Positions 34,788 through 46,852 of a stretch of DNA of 64,000 bases are shown in pieces. The notes beneath the pieces were generated by a model, which saw only the letters and a list, made by a program, of their open reading frames with translations, was not told the DNA's origin and ran no database searches. Within the stretch, counting starts at the first letter, position 1. Each line of letters starts with the position of its first letter. This DNA comes from Heterodera schachtii (taxonomy: Eukaryota > Nematoda > Chromadorea > Rhabditida > Heteroderidae): NCBI GenBank assembly GCA_023374025.1, contig SIJG01000041.1, positions 326,001 through 390,000 on the forward strand, read 5' to 3'. Position numbers and translations under genes: made by a program.

Positions 34788-37455
34788 TTCCGAAGGGGAC
34801 GAAACATTTCAGGCCGAATCATCGCAAAAACATTCTGAAAAGGGACGCAACGGAGGAGAAAGGCAAAAAGGACACAAAATAATTTAAAATAAAAAATTAA
34901 ATTAAAATTAAATTTTAATCAAAACAAATGCAATAAAAGCAGCCACAACCGTTGACTTTAAGGTAATCAGCAGAAAATCCCTTTCGGCGCAATTTAATGG
35001 GACAATCGAAGCAATTGGCCATTTGATGTGATTTTATGCCCTTTTAATGGGAATGGATGCATGGGAGAAGCTCAATCCAATGGCATAAATTTAACAGACC
35101 CTTTTTTGTCTACGTTAGCAATTTGGAATTGGACAAAGAGATTTTAGGGATGAAAAAGGGGGGATAAGCTAAATTAAAACAAAATAACAAACAGAGGGAT
35201 GGGAAAATTAAAACAATAAAAAGAAAAGAAAAGCATTGGAGGGGGGGGGGGGGGGGGAAATGGTCAAAGCGTTGGCCAATTTGGGCTCATTTGTGAGCAT
35301 TGTTCCAAGTGATGGCCGAACTTTTCAATTCTTTTCACTACCAAAAGAAAAGAAACGACAAAATTAGGAGTTAAAAAGGGAACAAAAAATGAAAGCTTTG
35401 CACTCATTTCAAAGGATTGTCCGACAAAACATTAAAAAAATAAAAATAATAATAGAATTATTAAATATTAGTTATAATTACGATAGTTATTTTTTCATTT
35501 TCATTTTTTGTTTGTTTTTCTTTTTCCATTAATAATCGGATAATTAAGGGATTAAATGGGCAAATAAATATTAAATTGGAACGGCGATGGGGCGGGGCGT
35601 GGACGGAATGTTCGGCGTCAATCGCAGGCCAACAATCAAAGAATGAAAGACCATCCCATCGGCGCATTGTGATGTGTGCCCGAGCTGTCATTGGATTAGC
35701 AACACATAAAACTGCTGGTCAATTAGAGTTCGTAAACGGAGAATTCCCTCATTTTTGCGGGAGTGCGATTCTCGGGGCACAAAATGCCGCGGGGGGAGGG
35801 AAGGCAATTCGTTGCGTTTGCCGCGGGGGCGGCACATTTTGTCAATGCGTTTTGTTATGTTTTTGTTTGTTTGTTTGTTGTCTTTGTCCCTTTTCTCAAT
35901 GTGTTTGCTTATTATTTTGTGCTTTTCCATGAGTTTTCTTCGTCTCTTTTTCTTTCTTTCTTTTTTTCTTTGCCTTTTTCGAAAAGTGCCAAAAACGAAT
36001 TTTTGAATTCCCTGGGGACAAAAAAAGCAATGAAAGAATGGCAAAAGAAGAAAAAGCATTAAAAAGCGAAAGGAAAGAAACAAATGGAAATCCATCGAAA
36101 GAAAAAATGCAATTTCAGAACGAAAGTCGGAATGACAGCAGGGCATTTTGAGTTTGAGCTGATTGGAGTGTGCTGTGAGCTGTGTGCGATAAGAAAAGTG
36201 GGCGATGGACGCAAAAGAAATGGGCAAATTTAATTGCCCATTTATTAATTAATGGACGGATTCTTACTAATGATCGAATTAATTAATTAATTGGACAAAA
36301 AGAAATAAAATACGAATAAATAAGGCATAAATAAAAGAGGAAAAATGAAACATCTTTCAACCGACAAATGAATGAATGAGAATGGAATGAGAATCTGCAG
36401 AATTAATTTCCATTATAATTATGTATAAACCGCGCGAAATTTGTGCTCTTTTGGATGATCCTCCGATTTGTTACATTTTATTGCTATGGTGACAGCACTA
36501 AAAACAATCTGAGGAAGAGAGAAATGAGTGATTGGAAGGGGAAAAGGCACGGGAAAAGGCAACACTCATAAAAGGGGAGGGGGGGGGGGGAAGTTCACGG
36601 GGAAGCGAAAAACAGCACAACACTTTGACAATAGCGGACAAATGTTTGCATTTGCGGATCGAGCAGCACAGCACTCACACAATGAGCAAGCGAGGTGAAT
36701 ATTCGTCAAATAACCCGCCGACGGGAAAAAGGGAGGGAGGAGGGAGGAGGAAAAGTACGGCTAAAGAAGGCGAGAAAGAGAGGTGTGATAATCGTCCAGC
36801 AGGACATCAATAAATTAGTGATCGGGGAGAAATGATCGTTCGTTCTGTCAGTCATTCTTTCATCATAAAGCAACGGTTAGAAATTGTAATTAATGGCCTA
36901 AGTAGGCAATTAATTGAAGAGAAAGATGAAAAGTTGCCGCAAAAAAGGAAACGTACAATTGCGACTTTAAGTGATTGACTTTTCAGCCAGAATCAGTGAT
37001 ATAAAGCGTTCACTGATTTCCCAATTAATCCATTAAAGCCGTAATGCTTTTCCTTCTCCCCCTCCTTACGATTCGTTCGACTTTTTCCATAAATTTGTTG
37101 TCCAATTCATTCCAATAAAATATCCGCGCCCAATTCCCAAAATGTTTATTCATATTAAAAAAAATATATATATATATAATAAACAAAATCTGTTTAAATT
37201 TCTGGGATAGTGAATAAATAGACAATTCAAAAATGAGTGATTTTTCGCTAATTTTTATTTGGGATTCGCACGAGGAATTTTCATTCGTCATTTTTTATCA
37301 AAAAAATTGTAATTAAAAAATATTTCTTATTTTTGTTTAAATCCCAAATTTTAAAGAAAAAAACGCAAAAGAAAAAAGGAAAAAGGTTAAAATGGAAATG
37401 AAATGAGCAAATGCCAATTTTGTTCTGCTTTCGTTCGTCTTTTCTTGCTGATCAT
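34788..37455. other. Gene-poor spacer between SMB/TSP1 and DDR genes
   Basis: AT-rich sequence with poly-G runs (about 35241-35257, 36577-36590), (AT)n near 37166-37178 and low-complexity ORFs. I searched both strands for kinase signatures (GxGxxG, HRDLA, DFG) that would complete the adjacent DDR and saw none. Confidence 0.6.
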
Positions 37456-40400
37456 TCATTGGTTTCTTCTCGACGGCGGTGGCATTGAGGGCAAAGGGGG
37501 AGGCAAAGGCGAAAATTGGCACATTATCGGAGTGCGACGGTAGCGCGAGGGATCGACGGCGGAATGAACGCTTCTGAAGGGACAGCTAATGTGATCAGAA
37601 ATAAAGAAAGGGCGGTGATCAGAAATAACGGAAGCCGAAGAGAAAGAAATGAAATTGGAAAGAAAATGCGTTATCAGAAAAGGACGTCTTTCTTCAGGAA
37701 AGGATGATGGTTGATCAGCAGACAGGAAAGATCAGCAGTAATCGGAATGAGTTGCTTCTTCCACTCACTCATTGCCCACAAATGATGCTATGCTGTATTC
37801 ACTGGACGGGAAATGCCTCAGTTTCGCCCGTCGCGTCGCTTCACCAATCAAATGAAAATGAGAAGGACAAGCGGAGGAAGAAGCCAATGGCCTAAAGGGT
37901 CCGATTGATCAATTGGACTTTGGACAATCCCCACTGATTCTGAGGCCACTTTCTCACCTTTTCTCGTTGCCGAATTGCGTCGGCTCTTCCGGGTCCGCGT
38001 ATTGTCCGTTGTCCTCCTCCGACGCTTTTCCTCCGCTGATCAATGCCCTTTTCACATTTTGTTCGATCACCAATTTGGCGATGTCCATCAGCTCTTTGCC
38101 GTCTTCGCCTAATTGAACTTCAGGGACAGCCACCTGTTCAGAAAGGAAGGAAATTTGGATAAAATTAAAAAAACTCAAACACTTTTTTTGAGTTTCGCGG
38201 CTTTTTCGAATTTTCTATCCTCCGCTGGGCCTTTTTCAGCAGCAATTGGTGAAGCAGCGAATTGGAATTGTCGCTGGAAGAAGAAAGGGAGGCGAAAGAA
38301 GCGGACGAATGGGCGGAACGGCGCTTAAGGCCGGGGGGAGGAGGAGAAGGACGGAAGAGCAGGAAGAAGCAGAGACAGAGCAGGGCACAGCCCAAAACGA
38401 ACGCACATACAAATGCCACTGAAGGGGGAGGGGGGTAAATTTTCAAGCATTTTTAAATAATTTTGCGAACTAAGACATTTGAATTAAAATATTTTTAATA
38501 ATTTATCAGCATCAGCTTCGTCGTGTCCTCCTCACCTATCAAAAGACAATCTGTGCCGTTCGTCGTCCTTTGCCTTTGCTTTTCGTCGCCGTTTCCCTCT
38601 GCGCTTTGTCCAATTTCAAATGTTTCACTTTTTGGGGTCAAATTCGAATTTTGTCCTTCCAAAAAGGTTTTTGCTCCGTTTGAAACGTCTTCTGAAGAAA
38701 GTTAAAATTCCTTCCGAAGTTCGCTTTTTCTATTCACCCGACTCCGTTCGAATTTCGCTGATCAGCAGCCATTTCGCAGCATTTCCAAAATGCAATTCCA
38801 AGCGGACTTTGGTCCCAATTCGGTGCGGAATCGGAACGCGAATCCATCGGGCGGATTCGGCACGAAAGTCGGGCGGCACATCGAACTGAAATTTTGTTTG
38901 TTTAATGCCAACTCAAAAGTCATCAGAATTGCCTGAACGATTCTCGAAGAAAAAGTGTCGCCGATGGGAGCGAAAAGGACGCGAACAAAGCGAAAAAGGG
39001 GGGCACCGGCACGGCGAAAATTGGACGAATGAAGAGAAAAGGCGGAAAAGTTTTGAGTTTTCGAGAAAAACAATTCGATGGAGACGAACGGAGCTAAGAG
39101 AGGGGAAAAAGTGATCAAAGGAAAATGATCGGAAGAAGAAAAGCGAAGGCACCGAAGGAAAATGGGAGAAGGAAACCAAAGGCATTTAGTAGAAAAGTAA
39201 AAACAACGACCAAATTTCTCAAAAATTAAAATTTGCGTGACAAAGTATTGCAGGGACGTTCCCCTGAGACCGTCCCTGAGGGGTTGTGCCGTGCCGTTCG
39301 TTGCTCCCCCGCCCCCCCCCCCCTCTCTCACCCCCCATTTGGTCTGTCCTCCATCCGACCCATCCCTCGGGCCGTTCCTCAAAATTGTCTTCTCCGACTG
39401 TTCCGTCGAACAGTCGGCCGATCCCTCCACGCAGCAAAGTGTCGGCCAATTGTCCGCTTCCATTTTTCACTTCGGTCGCCGACCCATCGTAAGACGAATC
39501 GCGAAGGTCAAGAGCATCGGCGAAAGAAGCGGAAGGAGCGGAATAAGAGAGAAGGGCATCTGAAAAGGCAATTGGGAAAAGGGCGGAAGGGAAAAGGAAA
39601 ATGGAAGATGGAAGCACCTTTGTATTCGCATCCGAAAAGCTCAAATCGGAGACAAACCGTCCGAACGGACTCACTGACGGGCACCAAACGGACCGAACGG
39701 GCGACGATGGCACCGTCCAAAAGGCGCAAAACGGAATTTTGAGTGTCAGAGTTGGCACGGATAATCTGTTGGTTGGATTTATCAAGCAGTCATTTTCGTC
39801 AGCTTTGCTTTTCTTCCAAATCGTTTTCAATTCGCGAAGCATTCGAACCATTCATTCACTTTCTCTTCCATTCGTCCGGCAAAAGCCTCCCGCCCCCCTC
39901 CTTTTTTCATTTCCCTTTTCCCCCCGCTCTTTCCCTTTTCCCTATTCCCTCCCTTTTCCGCTTTCTTTTCCTATTCCTCCCTCCCCCCCCCCCCCCTCTC
40001 TCTCTCTCTCTCTCCGTTTATTGTCTCATTTTCCATGCCAAACCCTTTCTTTTATGGTCAACCAACCCTTTCTCAACATTCAATTCATTTCCAACATTAG
40101 GCCAAAGAATGTCAGAATTCATTTTGCCAAAGAAGGAAATTGCTTGGCACTCCATTCTCTTTTTCTTGCGCATTTCACAACCAATTACACTCACTCAACG
40201 GGGGGAGAGAAAAAAAGAAAAAGAGAGAGAGAAGGGGAGAAGGGGAGAAGGGGAGAAGAGAGATAGAGAGAAGAAAGAGAGAGAGAGAAAAAAAGAGCAA
40301 GTACAAGTAATATGAAAATGAATTAAAATGCGAAAGTTTAAAAGCGGGGATTGAGTATTATCCGCCCTCTCTAAAAGGTGGAATTGCGAATCCGCCCTCT

Positions 40401-43400
40401 CTTCCTCCCCCATTCCTCCACCGTTTGTGTCCCTCGTCCTTTCCTCGCATTTATCCCACGCCCGCCGAACAACAACGACAACAGTCATTTGGCCTTGACT
40501 CATCCGATACATAAATAATCATCATGGGTGGGATGGAAGCAGCAATAGAAAAGCAAAAAGCAGCAGATGGGGAGAAATACGGGGAAAGAATGAGGGATTT
40601 TGGAGAGGGGGGGGAGGAGAAGGAGGGAAAAGGAGAGAAGACAAAATGGAAGAGAAGGGAGAAGAGAGGGGAAGAGGAGAGTGATTAGAGAAAATGGGAG
40701 GGAAGAGAGGGGAAGAGGAGAGTGATTAGAGAAAATGGGAGGGAAGAGAGAAGAGAGGGGAAGAGGAGAGTGATTAGAGAAAATGGGAGGGAAGAGAAAG
40801 AGAGGGGAAGAGGAGAGTGATTAGAGAAAATGGGAGGGAATAGGGGTGGGGAGAGGTGGACAAATTCAAAGGGCGTTTTAGCGTCAATGAATTTTCACTT
40901 GGCATAATGATTGGGTTGGATTGATCGTTTGTGCTGCAATTAATTGTCCCCTTCACCTCGTTGCCATGTGCGTCTTTGTAGCGTGCCCATCGGTTCAGCG
41001 ACTCTCTCCAATATTCCACCATATATCCCTGCGCGTATTCTTTGCCTCGTCCTTTGTCCCATCTGCCTTGGGTGCGTACCTTAATTAACAATTAATTAAT
41101 TCCATTAATTCTGTTCGATTGATCAGAATGCCAACCCCGGTGATCACGTATTCCTCGCCCAATTCCACTTGGATCCATTCGTGTGAGGTGGCGTTGATCT
41201 GATTTTGAGGGCACCAAGCTCCGCTCCCCGATTCGCTGTTCAGCCTGCAATTGTCGGGCAGCAATTACAATTTGCACCAATTAAAATTTGATCATTTTTA
41301 TCCGAATGTTCAATTCTTCTGTTCGTCAGTCATTAATTAGAGCACAAATTCGATGGATTGGCGTGTCGAAATTCCTTTCTTCAGCACATGCATTCATTCC
41401 CCGTCCCATTATCGCCTCCCTCCCCCATTTATCCATTCATTCATTCCTTTGCCCACATCCCTTCAACGCTTTACCATAATTAATGGGTATTCGCCTCAAA
41501 TAGCGATTTCATACTTATAAATGAGGGGTGGAGAAGGGGGGGGGGGGAGGGGACTTTCGAATTTAAACGAAAGAATCGGTGAGAGAAAGTCGCCAAATGG
41601 CAAAACGAAATGTCAAATTGTTTTGTTCGAACCTCGCATTCGCTGGGCCCGTGCTGAGCGAGTCGAAAGACGAAGAAACGGACAATTGTTCGTCCCGAAT
41701 TCGTCCCGATTCCATGCCCAAAGCGCGACCACAAAATTCTGAAAAATGAATTCGAAGCCAAAAAATCAGACTGTCCTTTTCCGTCCTTCTCTTTCCATTA
41801 TTTCTGCTCATTAATCACAAATCATTTGCACATTTCGGCGTCAATAAATCCCCCCCCCCCTCCCTTTTTCCCTTTTTTTCCATTTTCCCTCCGTCCGTCG
41901 TCCTTTTGCCCCATTAAACTTTTTTTGGGCTTTCTTCTGCTGATTTTACCCCCACTTTTTACTTGTTGGCAATGAATTTTTGGGGATTCGTTTTCAATTT
42001 ATCACTTTTTTTGCCATAGAAATGAAGTGGAAAATGGCTGTGATGGGGCGGTGCGAGCGAAAAATCGCTTCCTCCGCCTTCCCCCCCCCTCTCTCACCAC
42101 CCCTTGGTCCCCTCTCTCTTCTATACCCCTCCCATTTAGCCCCACCCTCTCTCTCTCTCCTTCTCTCTCTCTCCCCCCCCTCTCTCTCTCTCTCTCTCCC
42201 CTCTCTCTCCCTCTCTCTCTCTTTCCCCTCTCTCTCCCTCTCTCTCTCCCCTCTCTCTCCCTCTCTCTCTCTCCCTCTCTCTCTCTTTCCCCCTTTTTTT
42301 CCCTTTTCGCCCGTCTCTCCCCATTAAATTTGGAGAATTTATTTATTTTTCCACTCTCTTTCTTTTCTTATTTTTAGAATAATTCGTCTTTTCTTCTTCG
42401 TGTTTTGGCCCCACTTGAAAAATCCACTGAATGAGAAAAGAAACCATTTTCCTCGTCCCTCCGGCGTTGGTTCTGCAATTATCCCTATCCCTCCACCCTT
42501 TTTTCCCTCCATCGCTTTGCCCCCCCCCCCTCGTTCATCCCTTTTTTGAGTACCTTTTGACCTTTATCCGCCCACTCATTCATTTATTGAATTGGAATTG
42601 CACTAAGCTAAGAAAAAGGCACGACGAAAGAAGAGGAAAATGGCAAAGGAAAGGCATTTTATAACGCAAAAAAAGAAACCAATGGAAAATACCAAAAAAA
42701 TGGAACTTTGACAAAAAAAAACTGAGGGGAGAAAAGAGAAATAAAATCGGAGCGAAAGAAAGAAAAGACAAATGAAAAGCCAAGGCAAAGGGATAAAGCA
42801 ACAACCATTGACAATGATTGGCCTCCTCTGTCCATCGTTTGCTTCTCATTTTGTTTAGTTTCGTTTTGCCATTCGTATGTTTTGTCACGCAATTCCTTCC
42901 CCCTCCCCCCCCCCCTCCCCTCCACTCGCCCCCTTCTCTCTCTCCCTTCTCTCTTTCCCTTCTCTCTCTCTCCCCCGCCTTTTTCCTTTTTATCCGCCGC
43001 GACAAAACAAAAAGGGACCGCCGGCGGATGGAAGAGAAATGAAAAATGGGATCAAAATTTGCTGATTGACTTATTTTGTGGGGTTGCGGAGGGATTGGCA
43101 TCTCTCCGTCCGCCGCCCCGTCCAATTGGAACATTTGGAAGGCCATGAGCAAAAGGTGCGCAAGGGATTATCCCCCCCCCCTTCCCCTTCAATTTTCACT
43201 TCGCCAGATCCAATTCCATTTGCCAATTCTCTCACTTTTTCTCTGTTTCCGTCCCCCCCCCCTTCGGGCGCTTTGTTTGATAAATGGGGTCAAAGCCAAC
43301 ACCCTCAAAGTGTCAAAGTGTCAGTGTTCATCCATTCTCAACAATTGTTCGTTTATTTAGCCATTGGCATTCTGCCGAGGCGTATTATCAGCGACACTCG

Positions 43401-43663
43401 AAATTGGATGGGTTTTTGATCAGATGAGAATGAAAAAGAGCGGATGAGTGATGGGGAACGGACAGCAGAGATGAAAGAGACGGAAAGAGAAAGAGAGAGA
43501 GAGAGAGAAAAGGAAGCAACGGAAGGACAACAAAAGTTGGAAAATAAAGAAAAAGCAGGTAAGGAAGGAAAATGAAAACATACAAAAAGCGGAATAGAGG
43601 GAGGGGGGGGGGGAGAAAAAATATGGGATAAGAAAAAAGGAAGTGAAAAGAAGAGTATGAGCC

Positions 43664-43695
<32 letters not shown>

Positions 43696-44190
43696 GGGGA
43701 GGGCAGAGGTGTGAATTAGGACGCGGAATGAGTGATGGTGGGCGAACTTTGTCGAAAAAAGCTCAATCAGCAGAAGCACAAAAATAGGCTAAATGGGAAC
43801 CCAATTAAATATCCTCTGACAATGCCGACAAAGGGTGCGATTTCCCATTTATCCCCCGCCAATCCCCTTTTGTGGTCCATTCTCTCCCCGACAGATTGCC
43901 AAAAAATTGCATCGAAGCCGTCAAAATCAAAGCGAAAGCCCCGTCGCCGCTCATTGGCAGTGACCGACACAAATAAACCCAAAGGGCAAATGGCCTTTTC
44001 GATTCGCATTCGATTGGTTTGATTTGCCTTTCGTTCACCTACCAATGTCAATTCCGACGACTCTTTTGAATATGAAAAAAAAGAACAGAAGGACGAAAAG
44101 TGGCGGGTGCCATTTTGGGATGATTGAAACGGCACTTTTTGGGGTTGGCAATGGCACCAAAGAACGGCAAACACTCGTTGACCACGGCAT
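37456..44190 (-). CDS. ddr: Discoidin-domain receptor-like protein lacking a kinase domain
   Basis: Collagen-receptor ectodomain. Exon 1 (about 44190-44043, start uncertain) carries a hydrophobic leader (PPLFVLLFFFFIF) and splices in phase to 41738-41633 (EFCGRALGMESGRIRDEQLS). The discoidin domain continues with SGAWCPQNQINATSHEWIQV (about 41220), VRTQGRWDKGRG...WARYKDAHGNEVKG (41075-40920) and VARSVRLVPVSESVRTVCLR FELFGCEY (39700-39610, two halves). The DS-like domain has GGIGRLFDGTVGEDNFEERP (about 39420) and WIRVPIPHRIGTKVRLELHF plus AAKWLLISEIRTESG (38860-38740). A membrane helix (VAFVCAFVLGCALLCLCFFL, about 38420) leads into a Ser-rich juxtamembrane region, YADPEEPTQFGNEK (37960), SSEYSIASFVGN (about 37785) and a Pro-rich end (PLPPPLPSMPPPSRR) with TGA at 37456. 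Vertebrate and C. elegans DDRs continue into a tyrosine kinase; none is visible. Confidence 0.85.
40655..40850. repeat. Purine-rich minisatellite in DDR intron
   Basis: About four tandem copies of a roughly 45-50 bp unit containing GAGAGTGATTAGAGAAAATG followed by GGAGGGAAGAGAGGGGAAGA. They sit in a DDR intron, on the 3' side of the exon ending near 40900. Confidence 0.85.
42145..42300. repeat. (TC)n microsatellite
   Basis: About 150 bp of nearly uninterrupted CT/TC dinucleotides with CCC interruptions, inside the large first intron of the DDR-like gene. Smaller GA/TC tracts occur at 40003-40016, 43489-43508 and 43664-43700. Confidence 0.9.
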
Positions 44191-46852
44191 TATTTGAGAA
44201 GTCTCTCGTAGTTTTAATGAAACAAAAAAAACATACGCATTAAACTTGGAAAAGTAATGAGTGAACGAATGAATGAATGTTTTTGGGGGAATAAGCGGAC
44301 AAAGCAAAGGGAGGAGAAGCACCAAAGCCCATTCATTCATTCTCTCCTCCCGCGCTGCTAATTGGGCGTGAGAAGAAAGACACAGTCAAAAAAAAGGAGG
44401 GGGGATAAATGGGAGGGACAATGATGAAGAAAGAAGAAGCATGGAAATGATGCGATTGGCTAAAATGAGGATGAACGGATGGACGGAAGATCGAAAAAAA
44501 CATCGGATGGCATCTCTAAAGCCATTGCTTATGAGTTTGAGTGCTTTCCCGTGAAATGACAAACCAAGCTGCTGAGGTCCACTTAATGAATGAGAAAGGC
44601 ATTTAAAGGCAAAGGAATGGCCTCGGGGGGGGGGGGGGAGGGACAAGCAAAGGAGGAGGGGGGGAATGGGCGCTTTCCGCGTGCCCTCAAATCGTCCAAC
44701 TTCAACTTCAGCGTCACCCCCCCCCCCGCCCGCCCCCCGACAACTCACAAATTGGCTAGGAAAAGAGTGGGAAAAGATTGGTCAGCGCGAGAGTGGGAAG
44801 GAGGGCGGGGGGGGGGGGGCGGACATGACAGGGCACTCGGGGGAATGTGCTCGCTCATTGGTGATGGTCATCGCCTGTCGAAAGGATGTTGTGAATGAGC
44901 ACTGAGGGGGGAGGACGGAATTAGGCGGAGGGGAGGGAAAGGGGAAAGGAGAGGGGGAGGGGCGGAGAAAGAGAGTAAGGGGAGAGAGGGGGCACAGAGA
45001 GAGAACGGAAGAAGGGGAGAGAGAGGAAAAATAAAATTGGATTTTAATACATTTTAATTTATTAGCATTACAAATTGCCAGTTTTTATCTTCGATCACTT
45101 TTTCCATTTGGCCATAATTCGCCTCCTGCTTCTCTTTCTCCCTTTCCCTGTTCAAACATTGCATATTTTGTCCTCGTCGTTCATTTGGCGCAAATTAAAG
45201 GCATGGGAAAATGTGATTTTGATTAGGATGGACAGTAATGGGAAAGAATGAGTGAATGGTGCGTTGGGTAAGCGATTCCATCCGACGCCCCCCCCCCCCG
45301 GCAACAACAGATGATCAAACAGTCATTGACCACCTGAAAATTGAAGAAATCATCATATACACATGTATTCCTAGTAATTGTTGTGAGTGCCGAAATTGTT
45401 TTTCAAATAATGGCATTTTCGGAGGGATAATGGGAGGACGGAGGAGCAATTAGTCGGTCGGGTGACCAGCGAATGGTCGTCAAATCGGCTCCAACCAATT
45501 CTCCCCTCCGCTCGTAAAATTGGCATTGGATTTTAAGTTATGTAATGGGAAGGTGTTGAATCGGATGAATTATTCCGCACTTTTTATTCATCAATGCCAT
45601 TCGCTCATCCTTCAACTTGTTGAACAGTTTAATTGATCAATTGTATTTTTTTGAGTTTATCGATGTTAATTCCTGGGAAAAGGTTTTTACCGTTATCGGT
45701 TTTTTAATGTTTTTTCAAAAACATAAACGGTCATTTACCCCAACTTCCGCCCCCCCCCCCCCCCCAATTGCTTCTTTAGTCATATTTCTTCTTCCCTTTC
45801 CATTCCTTTTCCATTATCCCATTTTCCGCCCATTGCTTGCATTTGTTTTTTTTTCTTCTGCCGGGAAATGGTTGAGATGTCCTTTCGAGGCAATCCGCGT
45901 CTCTGCTCATCTCATGTCAAAATCAGAAACGGATGAAAATATTTAATATTTCTAAATATGAGGTCTCACTCAACTAAAATTTTGGGGATTTACCCAAATT
46001 CCTTCACTCAATGCTAATTACAATCGGTCGAGAATTCTTTTCCGCTGTTTGGTCATCTGTTGAGCTGAGGGGGGGGGGGGGTAGTCTCAAAATCGCAGCA
46101 CACACACATTTCTTTCCCATTCGACAGAATTAGGAATTCTCCGCGTCATTTCTTCGGCTTCCGTTGTCTTTTGGCTGCAGCTGTGTCCAGCAGAAATGTG
46201 AATGAATAATGCTCACATGTTTTTTTGATTTGATTGGAATGGAATGAGTGAAATTTGGAAATTTTGCTCAAATTTTGAAGACTTATTGCCTGAAATGGAA
46301 GAGCGAATAAATTGGAATACCAATAGGCATTTCCTTTTTCATTAAAAAATTTGCCAGATTGAATTTGAGGGGAGCACCGAAGCTTTGATTGGAGCTGAAA
46401 TTGCTGGAGGTTTTTCAATTTTGACAGAAATTGGATCTCCTTCTCTCCAACCAATTTAATTGACCAAATTGGAGCCCATTTCTCTGTCGCTATTTGGAAG
46501 TGAATAAACGAATTTATATGGACAGGACAATACACAAATGCTCAAATTGGAGCCACTCTTTGAACAAAAAGTCAACAAAAATAAGGAAAATAAACAAAGG
46601 AAAAATTTAAAAGAAAAAAGACCAATTAAATCAGTCGGTTTGTATGAGAAATGTAATTAATATCCGTTGAGTATAAATGACAAAACGAACCTTACAGTTA
46701 ATATGCAACAAGAAAAGGCACAATTAATTTGCCTTCCTCTCCCTTTTTAAGTCCAATTCGGCCAATTCCCAGAATCCCTGACCCAAATTTTATAAAAGTT
46801 ATTTTATTAGATGTTTCATTTTTCCTTAATTTAAATATTTTAGCCAATAAAA
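44191..46852. other. Intergenic low-complexity DNA
   Basis: G-rich and GA-rich tracts (44624-44645, 44805-44820, 44900-45030), a poly-C run near 45750-45765 and AT-rich sequence. A 129-codon minus-strand frame at 46146-46535 has no recognisable family and biased composition, so I do not call it. Confidence 0.55.

Noticed and set aside
34788..37455. Hidden DDR kinase exons
   Set aside because: Looked for glycine-loop, HRDL and DFG signatures on both strands and found none; the region is low-complexity and AT-rich.
41980..42377. Ser/Pro/Leu repeat ORFs
   Set aside because: Direct translation of the (TC)n microsatellite in a DDR intron.
46146..46535. 129-codon minus-strand ORF
   Set aside because: Phe/Ser/Gln/Lys-rich translation without family resemblance, splice or start context; probably chance in AT-rich spacer.
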